A DNA stretch of 64,000 nt from Hyphococcus sp. (GTDB lineage: Bacteria; Pseudomonadota; Alphaproteobacteria; Caulobacterales; Parvularculaceae): assembly GCA_013002535.1 (NCBI GenBank), contig JABDJK010000030.1, positions 2,501 to 66,500 on the forward strand, read 5' to 3'. Both the position numbers and the translations under genes were made by a program. Positions 43,998 to 52,705 of the stretch are shown here, one piece after another. Below the pieces are notes generated by a model, which made no database searches, was not told the origin of the DNA, and saw only the letters and a program-made list of their open reading frames with translations. How positions within the stretch are numbered: position 1 is the stretch's first letter; every line of letters starts with the position of its first letter.

Positions 43998-45272
43998 CTA
44001 CGATTTGGCGAGGAAGTAAACCGGAATACCCGCGGCGATCAATCCGGCGCCCCACAGCAAAGTCCCCGGCCCGCCGCCGGCGATTGCGACCAGCGAATAG
44101 ACAAGCGCAACGATCGCCAGAATTGTCCACGCGGCGCCTTTGCCTTTTCGCTGCGACAGGGCGGCGAGCGCGGTGATCGCATAGGGCGCCAACACCGCCA
44201 GCGTCGAAATCGAAATCAGGAATGTAAAAGCCGAGACCAGTCCGTCGCTGTAATTCAAAAACAGCAATAGCGTCGCCAAAACTGATGTCATGATCAGAGC
44301 TGCAGCGGGGGCGGCGCCGGCGTTTTTCTTTGCGAAAAATTTGGGCGCCAGGCCGTCACGCGCGACTGACATGGGCATCTGGCCGCCAAGAAAAATATTA
44401 CCGTTGAGCGATCCCGCCGTAGAGACAAGGGCGCCGATAGCGATGAGCGGTCCGCCCACCGGCCCCAGCGCCCGCGCTGCGTCAAAAAACGGCGCCTCGG
44501 ATCTCGCAAGCTGGTCAACTGGGACGAGCATCATCACCGCAGCCGTAGATGCAATATAGATCGCGGCGACGCAGACAGTGCCGAAAACGATGGCGCGCGG
44601 CACCGTGCGTTTCGCATCGACGACATCCTCCGCAGGCACCGTCCCGGCTTCGAGGCCGACGAACGCCCACATGGTCAGCAATGCGGTTGTCGCGACGCCT
44701 TCAAATAGCGAGAGCTCTTTCGGATTATATGTCGGAATATATTCAGGTGTTCCGACGGCGACGCCCAAGGCGATGATTACAAACAAGGGAATAATTTTTA
44801 GAACCGTCATTATGAGCTGCAACAGCGAGGCTTCAGCAATACCTTTCAAGTTCACAGCGGTCAGCACCCAGATTATCGCGGCGGCGAGCACCGCTTGCGC
44901 AATTGAATTTCCAGCGAAATAGGGAACGACCGAACCGGCATAGCCGGCAAAGGCCGACGCGATTGCTGCTGTCGCAAAGACAATCGAAAGCCAGTAGCTC
45001 CAGGCGACAACAAATCCGGGCAGTCCGCCAAAGGCTTCACGGGTGTAAACATAAAACCCGCCGCTGGCGGTTGTCTGGCGCGCAAGACCGCCAAGCACGA
45101 GCGATACAACAACGGCGCCGATGCTCGTGAATAGCCATCCCAGGAAACTGATGGACCCAAATGGCGCGAGGACGGCGGGCAGAAGAAAAACTCCCGAGCC
45201 GATCATAACGCCGACGGTGAATGACCAACAGCGCCAGAACCCGATCGGTTTGCCAGCCGCGGTTTCCGTCAT
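43998..45272 (-). CDS. APC-superfamily amino acid permease
   Basis: The 424-residue protein has about 12 membrane helices. The APC motif in the first helix is VGVMIGSGVFLLPAVLAPFG, followed by GGLARQTTASGGFYVYTREAFGGLPGF and WAFVGLEAGTVPAEDV. The ATG at 45272 forms an ATGA overlap with the dimethylargininase-family gene, so the two are coupled and the substrate is probably arginine-like (arginine, methylarginine or citrulline). That specificity is inference from the pairing. Confidence 0.88.
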   Translation of the reverse strand: MTETAAGKPIGFWRCWSFTVGVMIGSGVFLLPAVLAPFGSISFLGWLFTSIGAVVVSLVLGGLARQTTASGGFYVYTREAFGGLPGFVVAWSYWLSIVFATAAIASAFAGYAGSVVPYFAGNSIAQAVLAAAIIWVLTAVNLKGIAEASLLQLIMTVLKIIPLFVIIALGVAVGTPEYIPTYNPKELSLFEGVATTALLTMWAFVGLEAGTVPAEDVVDAKRTVPRAIVFGTVCVAAIYIASTAAVMMLVPVDQLARSEAPFFDAARALGPVGGPLIAIGALVSTAGSLNGNIFLGGQMPMSVARDGLAPKFFAKKNAGAAPAAALIMTSVLATLLLFLNYSDGLVSAFTFLISISTLAVLAPYAITALAALSQRKGKGAAWTILAIVALVYSLVAIAGGGPGTLLWGAGLIAAGIPVYFLAKS

Positions 45273-46045
45273 GGCGTCAACCATCGCAGCGACATGCACG
45301 AGAGCCCGGCGTCAATTTTCGCAATTTCCTTCGTAGGCAGGGGGACGACATTGAATCCGGCGCCCGCAACAAGATCAATTGTTCGCGGAAATTCTTCCCC
45401 AAGAAATACAACATCGTTGATGCGCAAAGCGTTCGCCGCGCCTTCATCGCCGTCCGGCGTGAGCAGTGTTTGGAATTTGCTGAATAGATTTGACGCCGCG
45501 AGGCGCAGAGTTGAGAGCACAGTTTCTTCATCAAGAAGCGCACAATCAGATTTGAAATGCAAAACGCCTGCTGGCGTCTCAACGATTGCGCTTTCGACAT
45601 CTCGATCAGCCAAAACCTTCTGAAGCGCTGCGGCGCCCGCTTTATCGGTACGCGCCGAGAGACCAATCATTACGCCCTGCGGCGTTTGCAAAATATCGCC
45701 GCCATCGGCATGCCCGGCGTCTAGTTCAACAACTTGATCAAAATGCGCGCGCAGCGCCGGAGCCAATTTCGCCGGCTCATCGCGACGCGACGGGGCGCCG
45801 GGCCGCAAAAGCACAGCAAAGTTTGAAAACACCAGCGCGGGATCTTCAACAAATATGGAATCCGGGAACGCCTCCAGCGGTTCGAGAACTGTGACCGCTA
45901 GCCCCGCGGCCTGCAGCGCATCAACATACGCATCATGTTCAGCGGCGACGCCATTGATATCCGGATCGTCGCCGTCACCAGCCCTTAACCCCTTGCAAAC
46001 TGATTTTGCAGGGCGGCGAACGATAGCGGTATTAAAGTTGATCAT
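45269..46045 (-). CDS. Dimethylarginine dimethylaminohydrolase (DDAH) family enzyme
   Basis: The 258-residue protein has the amidinotransferase/DDAH pentein markers: FPDSIFVEDPALVF, with the acidic substrate residues, the catalytic His in LDAGHADGGDIL, and the nucleophile Cys250 in GLSCMSL near the C-terminus. It would hydrolyse N-methylated arginine to citrulline and methylamines. Arginine deiminase-like activity cannot be excluded, but the length and SCMSL ending favour DDAH. The start diverges from kynB by 112 bases. The permease follows in an ATGA overlap. Confidence 0.85.
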   Translation of the reverse strand: MINFNTAIVRRPAKSVCKGLRAGDGDDPDINGVAAEHDAYVDALQAAGLAVTVLEPLEAFPDSIFVEDPALVFSNFAVLLRPGAPSRRDEPAKLAPALRAHFDQVVELDAGHADGGDILQTPQGVMIGLSARTDKAGAAALQKVLADRDVESAIVETPAGVLHFKSDCALLDEETVLSTLRLAASNLFSKFQTLLTPDGDEGAANALRINDVVFLGEEFPRTIDLVAGAGFNVVPLPTKEIAKIDAGLSCMSLRWLTP

Positions 46046-46157
46046 AAAAAGAATATCGCCGCAGGGTTACAGCCAGCCGAGGCATCTTGTAACACTGCAG
46101 GCGCATCATCGCCGCCGTCAAGGCGAAAGACAGTTTGATTGGCATAGCCTGAGCAAG

Positions 46158-46793
46158 ATGACCCGCTTCATTGACATAACGCCGCCGCTTTCCGGCGACA
46201 CGCCTGTTTTTCCCGGCGATACGCCGTTCGCGCTGGAGCACACATGGGTGATTGGCGGCGATTGCCCGGTAAATGTTTCCCGGTTGAAATCGTCGACCCA
46301 TGCCGGCGCCCACGCCGACGCCCCGTTGCATTATGACGCCAACGGCGCATCAATCGATGCGGTTGATGTCGGCGCTTATATCGGACCATGTGTGCTCTTG
46401 CGCGTTACAATTGGCGCTTCATTTATTTCCGCAAAGGACATCGAAACGGCGTTGGCGCGTATTGGCGTCGCGAATCCTGAACGTGTTTTGATTCGAACTT
46501 ATGAGCGCCAACCTGTTTCCTGGGATGAGGACTTTGCGGCGATTGGCGCTGACGCAATTGATTATCTCGCCTCATTAAGCGTCCGGTTAATCGGCGTCGA
46601 CACCCCGTCCCTCGACCCCGCAACCTCCAAAACTTTGGACGCCCACCGCGCAGTATGCCGCGCCGATATGCGCATTCTTGAGAATCTGAAGCTGGATGAC
46701 GTTGACGTGGGCGAATACGAATTGATTGCACCGCCCCTAAAAATCGCTGGCGGCGATGCGGCGCCGGTTCGTGCAATTTTACGGATGGTATGA
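46158..46793 (+). CDS. kynB: Arylformamidase (kynurenine formamidase)
   Basis: The 211-residue protein starts FIDITPPLSGDTPVFPGD, then has the metal-binding STHAGAHADAPLHY histidine-rich motif, YIGPCVLL, and a C-terminal GVDTPSLDPATSKTLDAH. These are standard for KynB of the cyclase family, which hydrolyses N-formylkynurenine to kynurenine and formate using zinc. The ATG at 46158 matches the family start; the frame upstream to 45855 is antisense to DDAH. kynU overlaps its stop (ATGA). Confidence 0.93.
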   Translation: MTRFIDITPPLSGDTPVFPGDTPFALEHTWVIGGDCPVNVSRLKSSTHAGAHADAPLHYDANGASIDAVDVGAYIGPCVLLRVTIGASFISAKDIETALARIGVANPERVLIRTYERQPVSWDEDFAAIGADAIDYLASLSVRLIGVDTPSLDPATSKTLDAHRAVCRADMRILENLKLDDVDVGEYELIAPPLKIAGGDAAPVRAILRMV

Positions 46794-48010
46794 TAATGAG
46801 ATGCGCCGAAAATGATATTGCCGCCCTGGATGCATCGGACCCGTTAGCGCCCGCACGCAACGCGTTCGATCTGCCGGAAAATCTTATATACCTCGACGGC
46901 AATTCCCTTGGACCGCCGTCACGCGCGACACTCTCCGCTGTTGCAACGACAATGAATAGCGAATGGCGTGAAGATCTTATCCGATCGTGGAATACATCCG
47001 ACTGGATTGGCCTGCCGAAACGCTGCGGCCAAAAAATTGCAAAATTGATCGGCGTTCAACGGGATGAAGTCATCGTTTGCGATTCTGTATCAGTAAATAT
47101 TTTCAAGCTGGCGAGCGCTCTGTTGGCAAAATCTTCTGGCGCGATTGTTGTCCATGCGGATGAATTCCCTACCGATGCGTATATCGCGATTGGCCTCGCC
47201 AACCAGATTGGCGCAGACTTCCGGCGTATCGAGGAAACTGCCGGTCCGGAAGCGCTGAACGAGACTGACGGCATCATCATTAAAAGCCTTGTTCATTACA
47301 AAACCGCCGCGGTTGCGAACATCTCCGATTGGGAAAAGGCCGCGCGGCAAAAAGGCGTCTCGATCATCTGGGATCTGAGCCACGCAGCCGGCGCCCTCGA
47401 CCTGAACCTTGCCGTTGACGGCGCCGAATTCGCCGTCGGCTGTGGATATAAATATTTAAATGGCGGCCCGGGCGCGCCAGCTTTTATATTCGTAAAAAAA
47501 GAACGCGCCAGCGACTTAACACAACCACTTTCCGGATGGATGGGTCATAAAAAACCTTTCGATTTTTCTGATGATTATGCGCCGGCTGACGGCATTGAGC
47601 GGTTTTTATGCGGCACGCCATCGATCATTTCCATGACGGCGCTTAATGCTGCGCTCGATATTTTTGACGATCACTCCATGGCGGCGATTGAAAAGAAAGC
47701 GCGGGGCCTCAGCGATCTCTTTGCCGAAGGATGCGCAGAATTAGGGCTGGCGCCCGACGCTCCGCCAGCGGAAGAGCGGCGCGGCGCGCATTTGTGTTTC
47801 GCCCATGACGGCGCTTATGAGATTGTCCAGACGCTCATCAAGCGGGACGTCATCGGCGACTTCCGGACGCCAAATTTCATGCGTTTCGGGTTTTCGCCGC
47901 TATTCTTGCGGTATCAAGATGTTTCAAATGCGGTATCAATCCTAAAAGAAATTCTTGATACGGAAGAATGGCGCAAACCGGAATACGCCATGCGCGCGAA
48001 AGTCACCTGA
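46790..48010 (+). CDS. kynU: Kynureninase
   Basis: The 406-residue PLP enzyme has LIYLDGNSLGPPSRAT at the N-terminus, the LIRSWNTSDWIGLPKRCG segment, SVSVNIFKL, WDLSHAAGAL (the Asp that contacts the PLP nitrogen), and the Schiff-base lysine in VGCGYKYLNGGPGAPAF. A SMTALNAALDIF segment follows. It cleaves kynurenine to anthranilate and alanine. It is coupled to kynB (ATGA). The tryptophan 2,3-dioxygenase gene kynA that normally completes the set is absent from the window. Confidence 0.95.
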   Translation: MIMRCAENDIAALDASDPLAPARNAFDLPENLIYLDGNSLGPPSRATLSAVATTMNSEWREDLIRSWNTSDWIGLPKRCGQKIAKLIGVQRDEVIVCDSVSVNIFKLASALLAKSSGAIVVHADEFPTDAYIAIGLANQIGADFRRIEETAGPEALNETDGIIIKSLVHYKTAAVANISDWEKAARQKGVSIIWDLSHAAGALDLNLAVDGAEFAVGCGYKYLNGGPGAPAFIFVKKERASDLTQPLSGWMGHKKPFDFSDDYAPADGIERFLCGTPSIISMTALNAALDIFDDHSMAAIEKKARGLSDLFAEGCAELGLAPDAPPAEERRGAHLCFAHDGAYEIVQTLIKRDVIGDFRTPNFMRFGFSPLFLRYQDVSNAVSILKEILDTEEWRKPEYAMRAKVT

Positions 48011-48018
48011 CCCGGAAT

Positions 48019-49062
48019 TTAAGCGCCGTCGAGCGCCGCCATTGCCGCGACTATCCGTTTTGACTCTTCGATTGGCGGCAACGCATTCAGGGCGTCCTGA
48101 TAGTGTTTGCGCGCAGCGCCAATTTCACCGGCTTGTTCAGCGATCAGCGCCCTGCCGACCAGCGCCTCGAAATTATCAGGCGTATATTCGAGAATGCGCG
48201 CGAAAATCGCGTCACCCTCAACGGTGTCGCCGCGCGCTGATGAACACAAGCCGAGATCAACCATCGCTGTCAGCGCCCAGGGGTCCGCCTGCAATTTCGC
48301 TTCGGCGTCAGTACAATGTTCTGACGTTAAAGATTTGCCGAGCAGAACTTTCACGCGTTCGCGAAAATCAAAAACGCCAAATGCAACCAGCGGCTCTTCA
48401 GTACGGAATTTCGGCGTATCTTCCGTCACGGGTTCTTCGATCGGTTGCAGCTTCGCGAGGATGGCGCCTTCCGGCGGCGCCAAGCGTTCCGGCGCAGCCA
48501 ATGAGGCAAAAATTCTATATCGCTCTTCCGCGCCCTCGCGCAGGATCGGCGCAGCGGCGACATCTGGTGAAGCATTCGAAACCGCAGCAACACGCCGCGA
48601 TTTAAGGCTTGGCGCCGGCGGATCAATTTTCTTGGCGGTGCTCGCGATCTTTACGCCGAAGAAAAAATCAGCACATACCGCATTTTCGCCGCCAACTTTG
48701 CAATTTTTGGCTGCAATACTCGCGATTGGCTGATTAGATTCAACCGATAATCTCGCGCCGCCTGCGAACGGCGTGGCAGAAAACCTCGTAAGCCTTTTGC
48801 TGCGCATTGTCAGATCGAGATTTATCGACGGGGCAGCGCCTTGAAGGATTAGATCGCCATTTTCGTCTTGCGCCAATGAACACATATTTGCGCACAGAAT
48901 CGCAATGCGGGTTTGGCCTGCTCGTTCGCCGACACGAATGTCAACAATATCGCTCCGAGCGGGCGCGGCCGCGGCAACGGCGTAGGCAAGCGCCGCCGAC
49001 AAGCCGGTCGCAGCGGCCCAGACAACTATCAACGAACGAGTTGCGTATTTCCGAAAAATCAT
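48019..49062 (-). CDS. Exported or membrane-anchored protein with C-terminal TPR-like region
   Basis: The 347-residue protein begins with a signal-type helix (SLIVVWAAATGLSAALAYAVAAAAP). A beta-rich domain (about residues 40-150) includes SNQPIASIAAKNC. A Pro/Ala linker and a C-terminal helical section follow, with ALTAMVDLGLCSSARGD and DNFEALVGRALIAEQAGEIGAARKHYQDAL, which has tetratricopeptide character. The ATG at 49062 was chosen for its aggcgg Shine-Dalgarno and the signal sequence. The ending converges with kynU, with 8 bases between them. The function is unknown. Confidence 0.65.
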   Translation of the reverse strand: MIFRKYATRSLIVVWAAATGLSAALAYAVAAAAPARSDIVDIRVGERAGQTRIAILCANMCSLAQDENGDLILQGAAPSINLDLTMRSKRLTRFSATPFAGGARLSVESNQPIASIAAKNCKVGGENAVCADFFFGVKIASTAKKIDPPAPSLKSRRVAAVSNASPDVAAAPILREGAEERYRIFASLAAPERLAPPEGAILAKLQPIEEPVTEDTPKFRTEEPLVAFGVFDFRERVKVLLGKSLTSEHCTDAEAKLQADPWALTAMVDLGLCSSARGDTVEGDAIFARILEYTPDNFEALVGRALIAEQAGEIGAARKHYQDALNALPPIEESKRIVAAMAALDGA

Positions 49063-49146
49063 GACCGCCTGCGCATTACGGAAGCAAAACAATTGCACAT
49101 CATCGCCAGAGTCGGGTTTTCGCGTCAATCAGCCTGTGGAAAACAG

Positions 49147-49182
49147 AAAACGCCGGCGCTGGTTTCCCGGCGCCGGCGTTTT
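49147..49182. terminator. Strong hairpin terminator downstream of the arginine-rich protein gene
   Basis: AAAACGCCGGCGC (49147-49159) pairs perfectly with GCGCCGGCGTTTT (49170-49182). The stem is 13 bp with a 10-base loop, and A/T runs flank it on both sides, so it can act in both directions. It lies 23 bases after the minus-strand gene stop. Confidence 0.82.
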
Positions 49183-49204
49183 CCCATTGTTGTCCGCCTG
49201 GTCG

Positions 49205-50197
49205 CTACCAGCTGCGATAGACGCGGCGGCTGCCGGGACGGATATAGCCGTAACCCCAGCTATCGTAACAAAGAAGCGCGACTTCCTCGAAACGGCGGCC
49301 TCGACGATAGAACGTCTGGCTCACGACATCGCAATCGTCGAGGTAGCGCCGATTGAAGAGATCGTAGCCGTAACTCACATAGAGCCAGCCAAGCGGGTCA
49401 TATCCACGGTGATAGTGGAAGATGTTGTGATGGGAACAAAAGTACCCGTGCCCGCGGCGCGGGCCATGACCGTGGCGATAGTGACGCCCGGAATAGCGGT
49501 TTGGATGGCGATAACTACCGCTCGTCCGGCGATGACGACGATCATACCGGCGATGGTCGCGGCGGTGTTCCGCCCTGCGCCGATCTGAACGGCGGTCATA
49601 GCGGCGGTCTGCCCGGCGCTCAGCCCTTCGGTAATCACTGCGGCGGTCTGCGCGTCGGTCAGCGCGACGGTCCTCGCGTCGAACTTCGCGGCGTTGATCT
49701 ACCCGGCGCTCCTGGCGTCGATCGGCGCGGCGTTCTGTCCGGCGCTGCTCAGTCCGTCTCTCCTGCCGACGGTCCGTCCGGCGCTCGCCGCGACGTTGAT
49801 CCGCTCTGCGATCACGCGTCTGGGTCTGCGCCTGACGTTGCTGCCGACGTTGTCCATCAGAACGTTGCTGACTGCCCCGGCGGCTTTCAGTTCTGCGTTG
49901 CCGTTGTGCGTCTGATTGACTCTGGCGGCGCTGACCATCGGACCGCTGCTGACGGCGTTGACCATCAGAGCGCCGTTGGCGCCGTTCGCCGTCAGATCGT
50001 CGTTGCCGACGTTCACCGGATCGGCGGCGCTCATCACGCTGCGCAACCCGTGTCGGCGCAATGCGTTCCACGCCGGTGTCTTGTGCTTTGAATTCTTTCT
50101 TATCGGATGGCGCCGCCGAAGCAGGCGCCAGCATTATTGCAAACCCTAACCCGACCGCGGATGCAATTATAGTTCGTCGAAGTTCCATCAAGGGCAT
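49205..50197 (-). CDS. Arginine-rich repetitive secreted protein, unknown function
   Basis: The 330-residue precursor has a signal peptide ending in MLAPASAA, then about 190 residues (roughly 48-238) dominated by Arg with Gln, Ser, Asp and Glu. The first half of this stretch is built on a degenerate RRSDGQRRQ unit; the second on RRADRRxER-like units. A Tyr/His/Gly-rich segment (NRYSGRHYRHGHGPRRGHG) and a folded-looking C-terminus with LGWLYVSYGYDLFNRR follow, with three Cys. An aaggag Shine-Dalgarno precedes the ATG at 50197. No catalytic motif was recognised. Codon bias makes long shadow frames on the other strand. Confidence 0.7.
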   Translation of the reverse strand: MPLMELRRTIIASAVGLGFAIMLAPASAAPSDKKEFKAQDTGVERIAPTRVAQRDERRRSGERRQRRSDGERRQRRSDGQRRQQRSDGQRRQSQSDAQRQRRTESRRGSQQRSDGQRRQQRQAQTQTRDRRADQRRGERRTDRRQERRTEQRRTERRADRRQERRVDQRREVRREDRRADRRADRRSDYRRAERRADRRYDRRSDRRRAEHRRDHRRYDRRHRRTSGSYRHPNRYSGRHYRHGHGPRRGHGYFCSHHNIFHYHRGYDPLGWLYVSYGYDLFNRRYLDDCDVVSQTFYRRGRRFEEVALLCYDSWGYGYIRPGSRRVYRSW

Positions 50198-50392
50198 TCG
50201 CTTCTCCTTGGAAGTAATAGCGACGCCCCCTAGCGCCCACCGCCAACTTGCAGCGCCGAGGGCTTGCAGTCAATTGCAGATCGATCAAACAATCGCGAGA
50301 AAATGGCTTGAAATAAGGCGAAAACGCGGCGATTGTGACGCAATTGAGGCGGCGAACATGCGTATGCGGATAAATGTGGCTGGAATGCGGCG

Positions 50393-51541
50393 GTGCGGGA
50401 TAACATCACATTGACGAAACCCGATTTCACCTTTTTAGAATTCTTCGCTGGCGGCGGCATGGCGCGCGTAGGTCTGGGTGATTCGTGGCGCTGTTTATTG
50501 GCAAATGACGTAGATCCCAAAAAATGCGCCGCTTACCGGGAAAATTTCGGCGATGGCGATTTGACAGAAACAGACATTTCTCGCTTAACGCTCGATGACT
50601 TGCCCGAAATCCGGGCAGATTTAATGTGGGGTTCATTCCCTTGTCAGGACTTGTCCCTCGCCGGGATGCGTGGCGGCATGAATGCCAAACGAAGCGGTTT
50701 ATTCTTCGAATTCTGGCGCTTGGCTGAAGCGCTTCGAGGCGCCGATCGAGCGCCAAAAATCATCGCAATAGAAAACGTGACAGGGCTTTTAACCTCGAAC
50801 GGGGGCGCCGATTTCCAAACGATTGTCAGTCTTCTAGCACAGGCTGGCTACGCAACGTCCGCGACGATTATCGATGCGCGGTCATTTGTTCCGCAATCGC
50901 GGCCGCGGCTATTCATCATCGGTATAGATCAAGACATCGCCCCAACCGCGCGCGATGCTTCATCCAATTCATGTTCATCCGTTTTGGCGGCGCATGCTGC
51001 ATTGCCAGAAGGATTAAAGAAAGATTGGTTCTGGCTGGCGCCGCAGGCCTCCCGTCAATCAAACGCCCGTCTTCAGGATATTCTCGAAACTGACAGTGTC
51101 GTTTGGCACAGCGAACAAAAAACCCGTGACCTGCTGAATATGATGGCGCCCGCGCAGCGCGAGCGCGTTAATGCGATCATCCGCAATAACGTCAATCGCA
51201 TCGGTGCGGGCTTTCGCCGGACGCGAATTAAGAACGGAGCATCTGTTCAGCGGTTTGAAGTCCGTTTTGACGGCGTCGCCGGTTGTCTTAGAACGCCTGC
51301 GGGCGGATCATCACGGCAGATTATTGTTGCGATTGAAAACGGCGCCGTTCGAACGCGCCTGCTAACCCCGCGCGAGGCGGCTCGCCTCATGGGATTGCGC
51401 GACGACTACATACTGCCGGAGAGCACGACCGCCGCATTGAAACTGTGCGGTGACGGTGTGTGCGCGCCGGTTGTGCAATGGCTGGGTAAAAACGTTTTTG
51501 CGTCTGCGCTCAACATCGCCGCAAAAGCCAAGGCAGCATGA
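50393..51541 (+). CDS. DNA (cytosine-5) methyltransferase
   Basis: The 382-residue enzyme has the C5-MTase motifs in order: I, LEFFAGGGMARVGL (~15-28); IV, GSFPCQDLSLAG with catalytic Cys84; VI, IENVTG (127-131); VIII, QSRPRLFIIG; and a C-terminal motif X-like region. Between VIII and the C-terminus lies the target-recognition region, which gives no hint of the site. The start is a GTG at 50393, with a TTG at 50411 as alternative. It is coupled to vsr by an ATGA overlap. No restriction gene is visible nearby, so it could be orphan or part of a decayed system. Confidence 0.93.
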   Translation: MRDNITLTKPDFTFLEFFAGGGMARVGLGDSWRCLLANDVDPKKCAAYRENFGDGDLTETDISRLTLDDLPEIRADLMWGSFPCQDLSLAGMRGGMNAKRSGLFFEFWRLAEALRGADRAPKIIAIENVTGLLTSNGGADFQTIVSLLAQAGYATSATIIDARSFVPQSRPRLFIIGIDQDIAPTARDASSNSCSSVLAAHAALPEGLKKDWFWLAPQASRQSNARLQDILETDSVVWHSEQKTRDLLNMMAPAQRERVNAIIRNNVNRIGAGFRRTRIKNGASVQRFEVRFDGVAGCLRTPAGGSSRQIIVAIENGAVRTRLLTPREAARLMGLRDDYILPESTTAALKLCGDGVCAPVVQWLGKNVFASALNIAAKAKAA

Positions 51542-51957
51542 CTGCAAAGCGCACCGATGTTTTTTCCGCGGAAAAACGATCCGCGATCATGCGCGCGGTC
51601 AAATCGTCAGACACAAAACCGGAATTGCAATTGCGCAAGGCGCTGCACCGGCTCGGCTATCGCTATCGCCTGAATGTCAAAACTCTTTCAGGCAAGCCTG
51701 ATTTGGTATTCGCGAAACACCGAACCGTAATTTTCGTGCACGGCTGCTTCTGGCATGGCCATAACTGCAAACGTGGTGCGCGCAAACCGAAAACAAATGC
51801 AAAATACTGGCGCGAAAAAATCGCACAAAACAAAGCCCGCGATCAACGAAATCAGGCGGCGCTCTCCGAATATGGCTGGCGCGTGATTACTGTCTGGGAA
51901 TGCGAATTGCGCGACCTTGATCCGGCATCGCTTCCAATCAAAAGCTCAACTCAGTGA
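51538..51957 (+). CDS. vsr: Very short patch repair endonuclease (Vsr)
   Basis: The 139-residue protein has the Vsr core: RSAIMRAVKSSDTKPEL, RLNVKTLSGKPDLVFAKHRTVIFVHGCFWHGHNC with the catalytic Asp55 and the HGCFWHGH zinc/active region, and KIAQNKARDQRNQ. Vsr nicks T:G mismatches created by deamination of 5-methylcytosine and starts their repair. The ATGA overlap with the methyltransferase matches the known dcm-vsr pairing. A stop follows at 51957 without terminator. Confidence 0.94.
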   Translation: MTAKRTDVFSAEKRSAIMRAVKSSDTKPELQLRKALHRLGYRYRLNVKTLSGKPDLVFAKHRTVIFVHGCFWHGHNCKRGARKPKTNAKYWREKIAQNKARDQRNQAALSEYGWRVITVWECELRDLDPASLPIKSSTQ

Positions 51958-52359
51958 CGATAAGCTGAATGCACCCGTCGTCCATGGGCCTCGACGCCGA
52001 ACGCCGCGACGGCGCAGTCGGTCAATTCAAGATATCGGACGGTTCGCTCATTAGCGGCGACATTGTCGCACCGCTTGGACAAATGTTTCACGCATTTGCC
52101 GGTCATAAACTTTAAAGTGAAACGTTGATATCGTCATTTTTAGTCCTTTCAACATGGGATACTCAATACTGCCAAAAGGCGGCAACAGCGTACGCCAGAG
52201 CCGGTTGTCTCCGGCCTTCTGAACCCGACCCTTGCCAGCGCGCGGTTTGCGCCCATATTGCGTGTGCTAAAATCACCAACCGGAAGCCGAAACTTTACGC
52301 AAGTTGATGTGTTTCAAGCCTGCGTCGCAGGCGTTAACAAGACCTAAACCGGAGCGGTC
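51958..52359. other. Non-coding gap between vsr and the GNAT gene
   Basis: This 402-base stretch has no clear gene. It contains a possible 48-codon ORF (51969-52115, ATG after a stop, no Shine-Dalgarno) and a second spurious frame. I saw no repeat, tRNA or terminator, and no strong -35/-10 pair, except that the GNAT gene has a ggagcgg Shine-Dalgarno. It may hold the GNAT promoter. Confidence 0.5.
51969..52115 (+). CDS. Possible 48-codon small ORF (very uncertain)
   Basis: An ATG directly after an in-frame TGA opens a 48-codon frame with reasonable amino acid composition (for example AVGQFKISDGSLISGD). It has no Shine-Dalgarno and no recognisable family. It could be a remnant of a longer gene or chance. 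Confidence 0.15.
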   Translation: MHPSSMGLDAERRDGAVGQFKISDGSLISGDIVAPLGQMFHAFAGHKL

Positions 52360-52656
52360 ATGGCGAATGAACAATTGGTCATAGGACATGATTTCAATAA
52401 TGGCGGCGGGCGCTATTGGATCGAACTTGACGCCGGTTCTGCCGAACTTACTTATCGCAATCGCGGCGACGGCGTAATTGTGATTGATCATACATTCGTT
52501 CCGCCGGAAGCGCGCGGCGGAAAAATTGCGCAAAAACTAGTTGAGCGCGCGGCCGAAGACGCAAGGAAATCCGGCCTCAAGATCGTACCGCAATGTCCTT
52601 ATGTCAATTTGCTGTTCAAGCGCCGCGCAGACCTCAACGAATTGCGTGCAGATTAA
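52360..52656 (+). CDS. Small GNAT-type N-acetyltransferase (YjdJ-like)
   Basis: The 98-residue protein has the short GNAT pattern of the YjdJ/GCN5-related type: SAELTYRNRGDGVIVIDHTFVPPEARGGKIAQKLVERAAEDARKSGLK (shown here only in pieces), and VPQCPYV. The RGGKIAQKL segment supplies the acetyl-CoA loop. It lacks the extra strands of larger GNATs, so the substrate is open. The start has a ggagcgg Shine-Dalgarno and is followed by a strong bidirectional terminator. Confidence 0.8.
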   Translation: MANEQLVIGHDFNNGGGRYWIELDAGSAELTYRNRGDGVIVIDHTFVPPEARGGKIAQKLVERAAEDARKSGLKIVPQCPYVNLLFKRRADLNELRAD

Positions 52657-52690
52657 AAAAACGCCGCAACATTTCCGCCGCGGCGTTTTT
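52657..52690. terminator. Bidirectional intrinsic terminator between GNAT and TM-helix protein genes
   Basis: AAAAACGCCGC (52657-52667) pairs perfectly with GCGGCGTTTTT (52680-52690): an 11-bp stem with a 12-base loop and A/T runs on both sides. It separates two convergent genes. Confidence 0.88.
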
Positions 52691-52705
52691 CTTTCAAACA
52701 AAATA

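Noticed and set aside
49501-50091. Long plus-strand frames opposite the arginine-rich protein
   Set aside because: CGN-rich codons on one strand leave the other frames open; the products are Gly/Ala/Asp low complexity and lack starts with ribosome sites.
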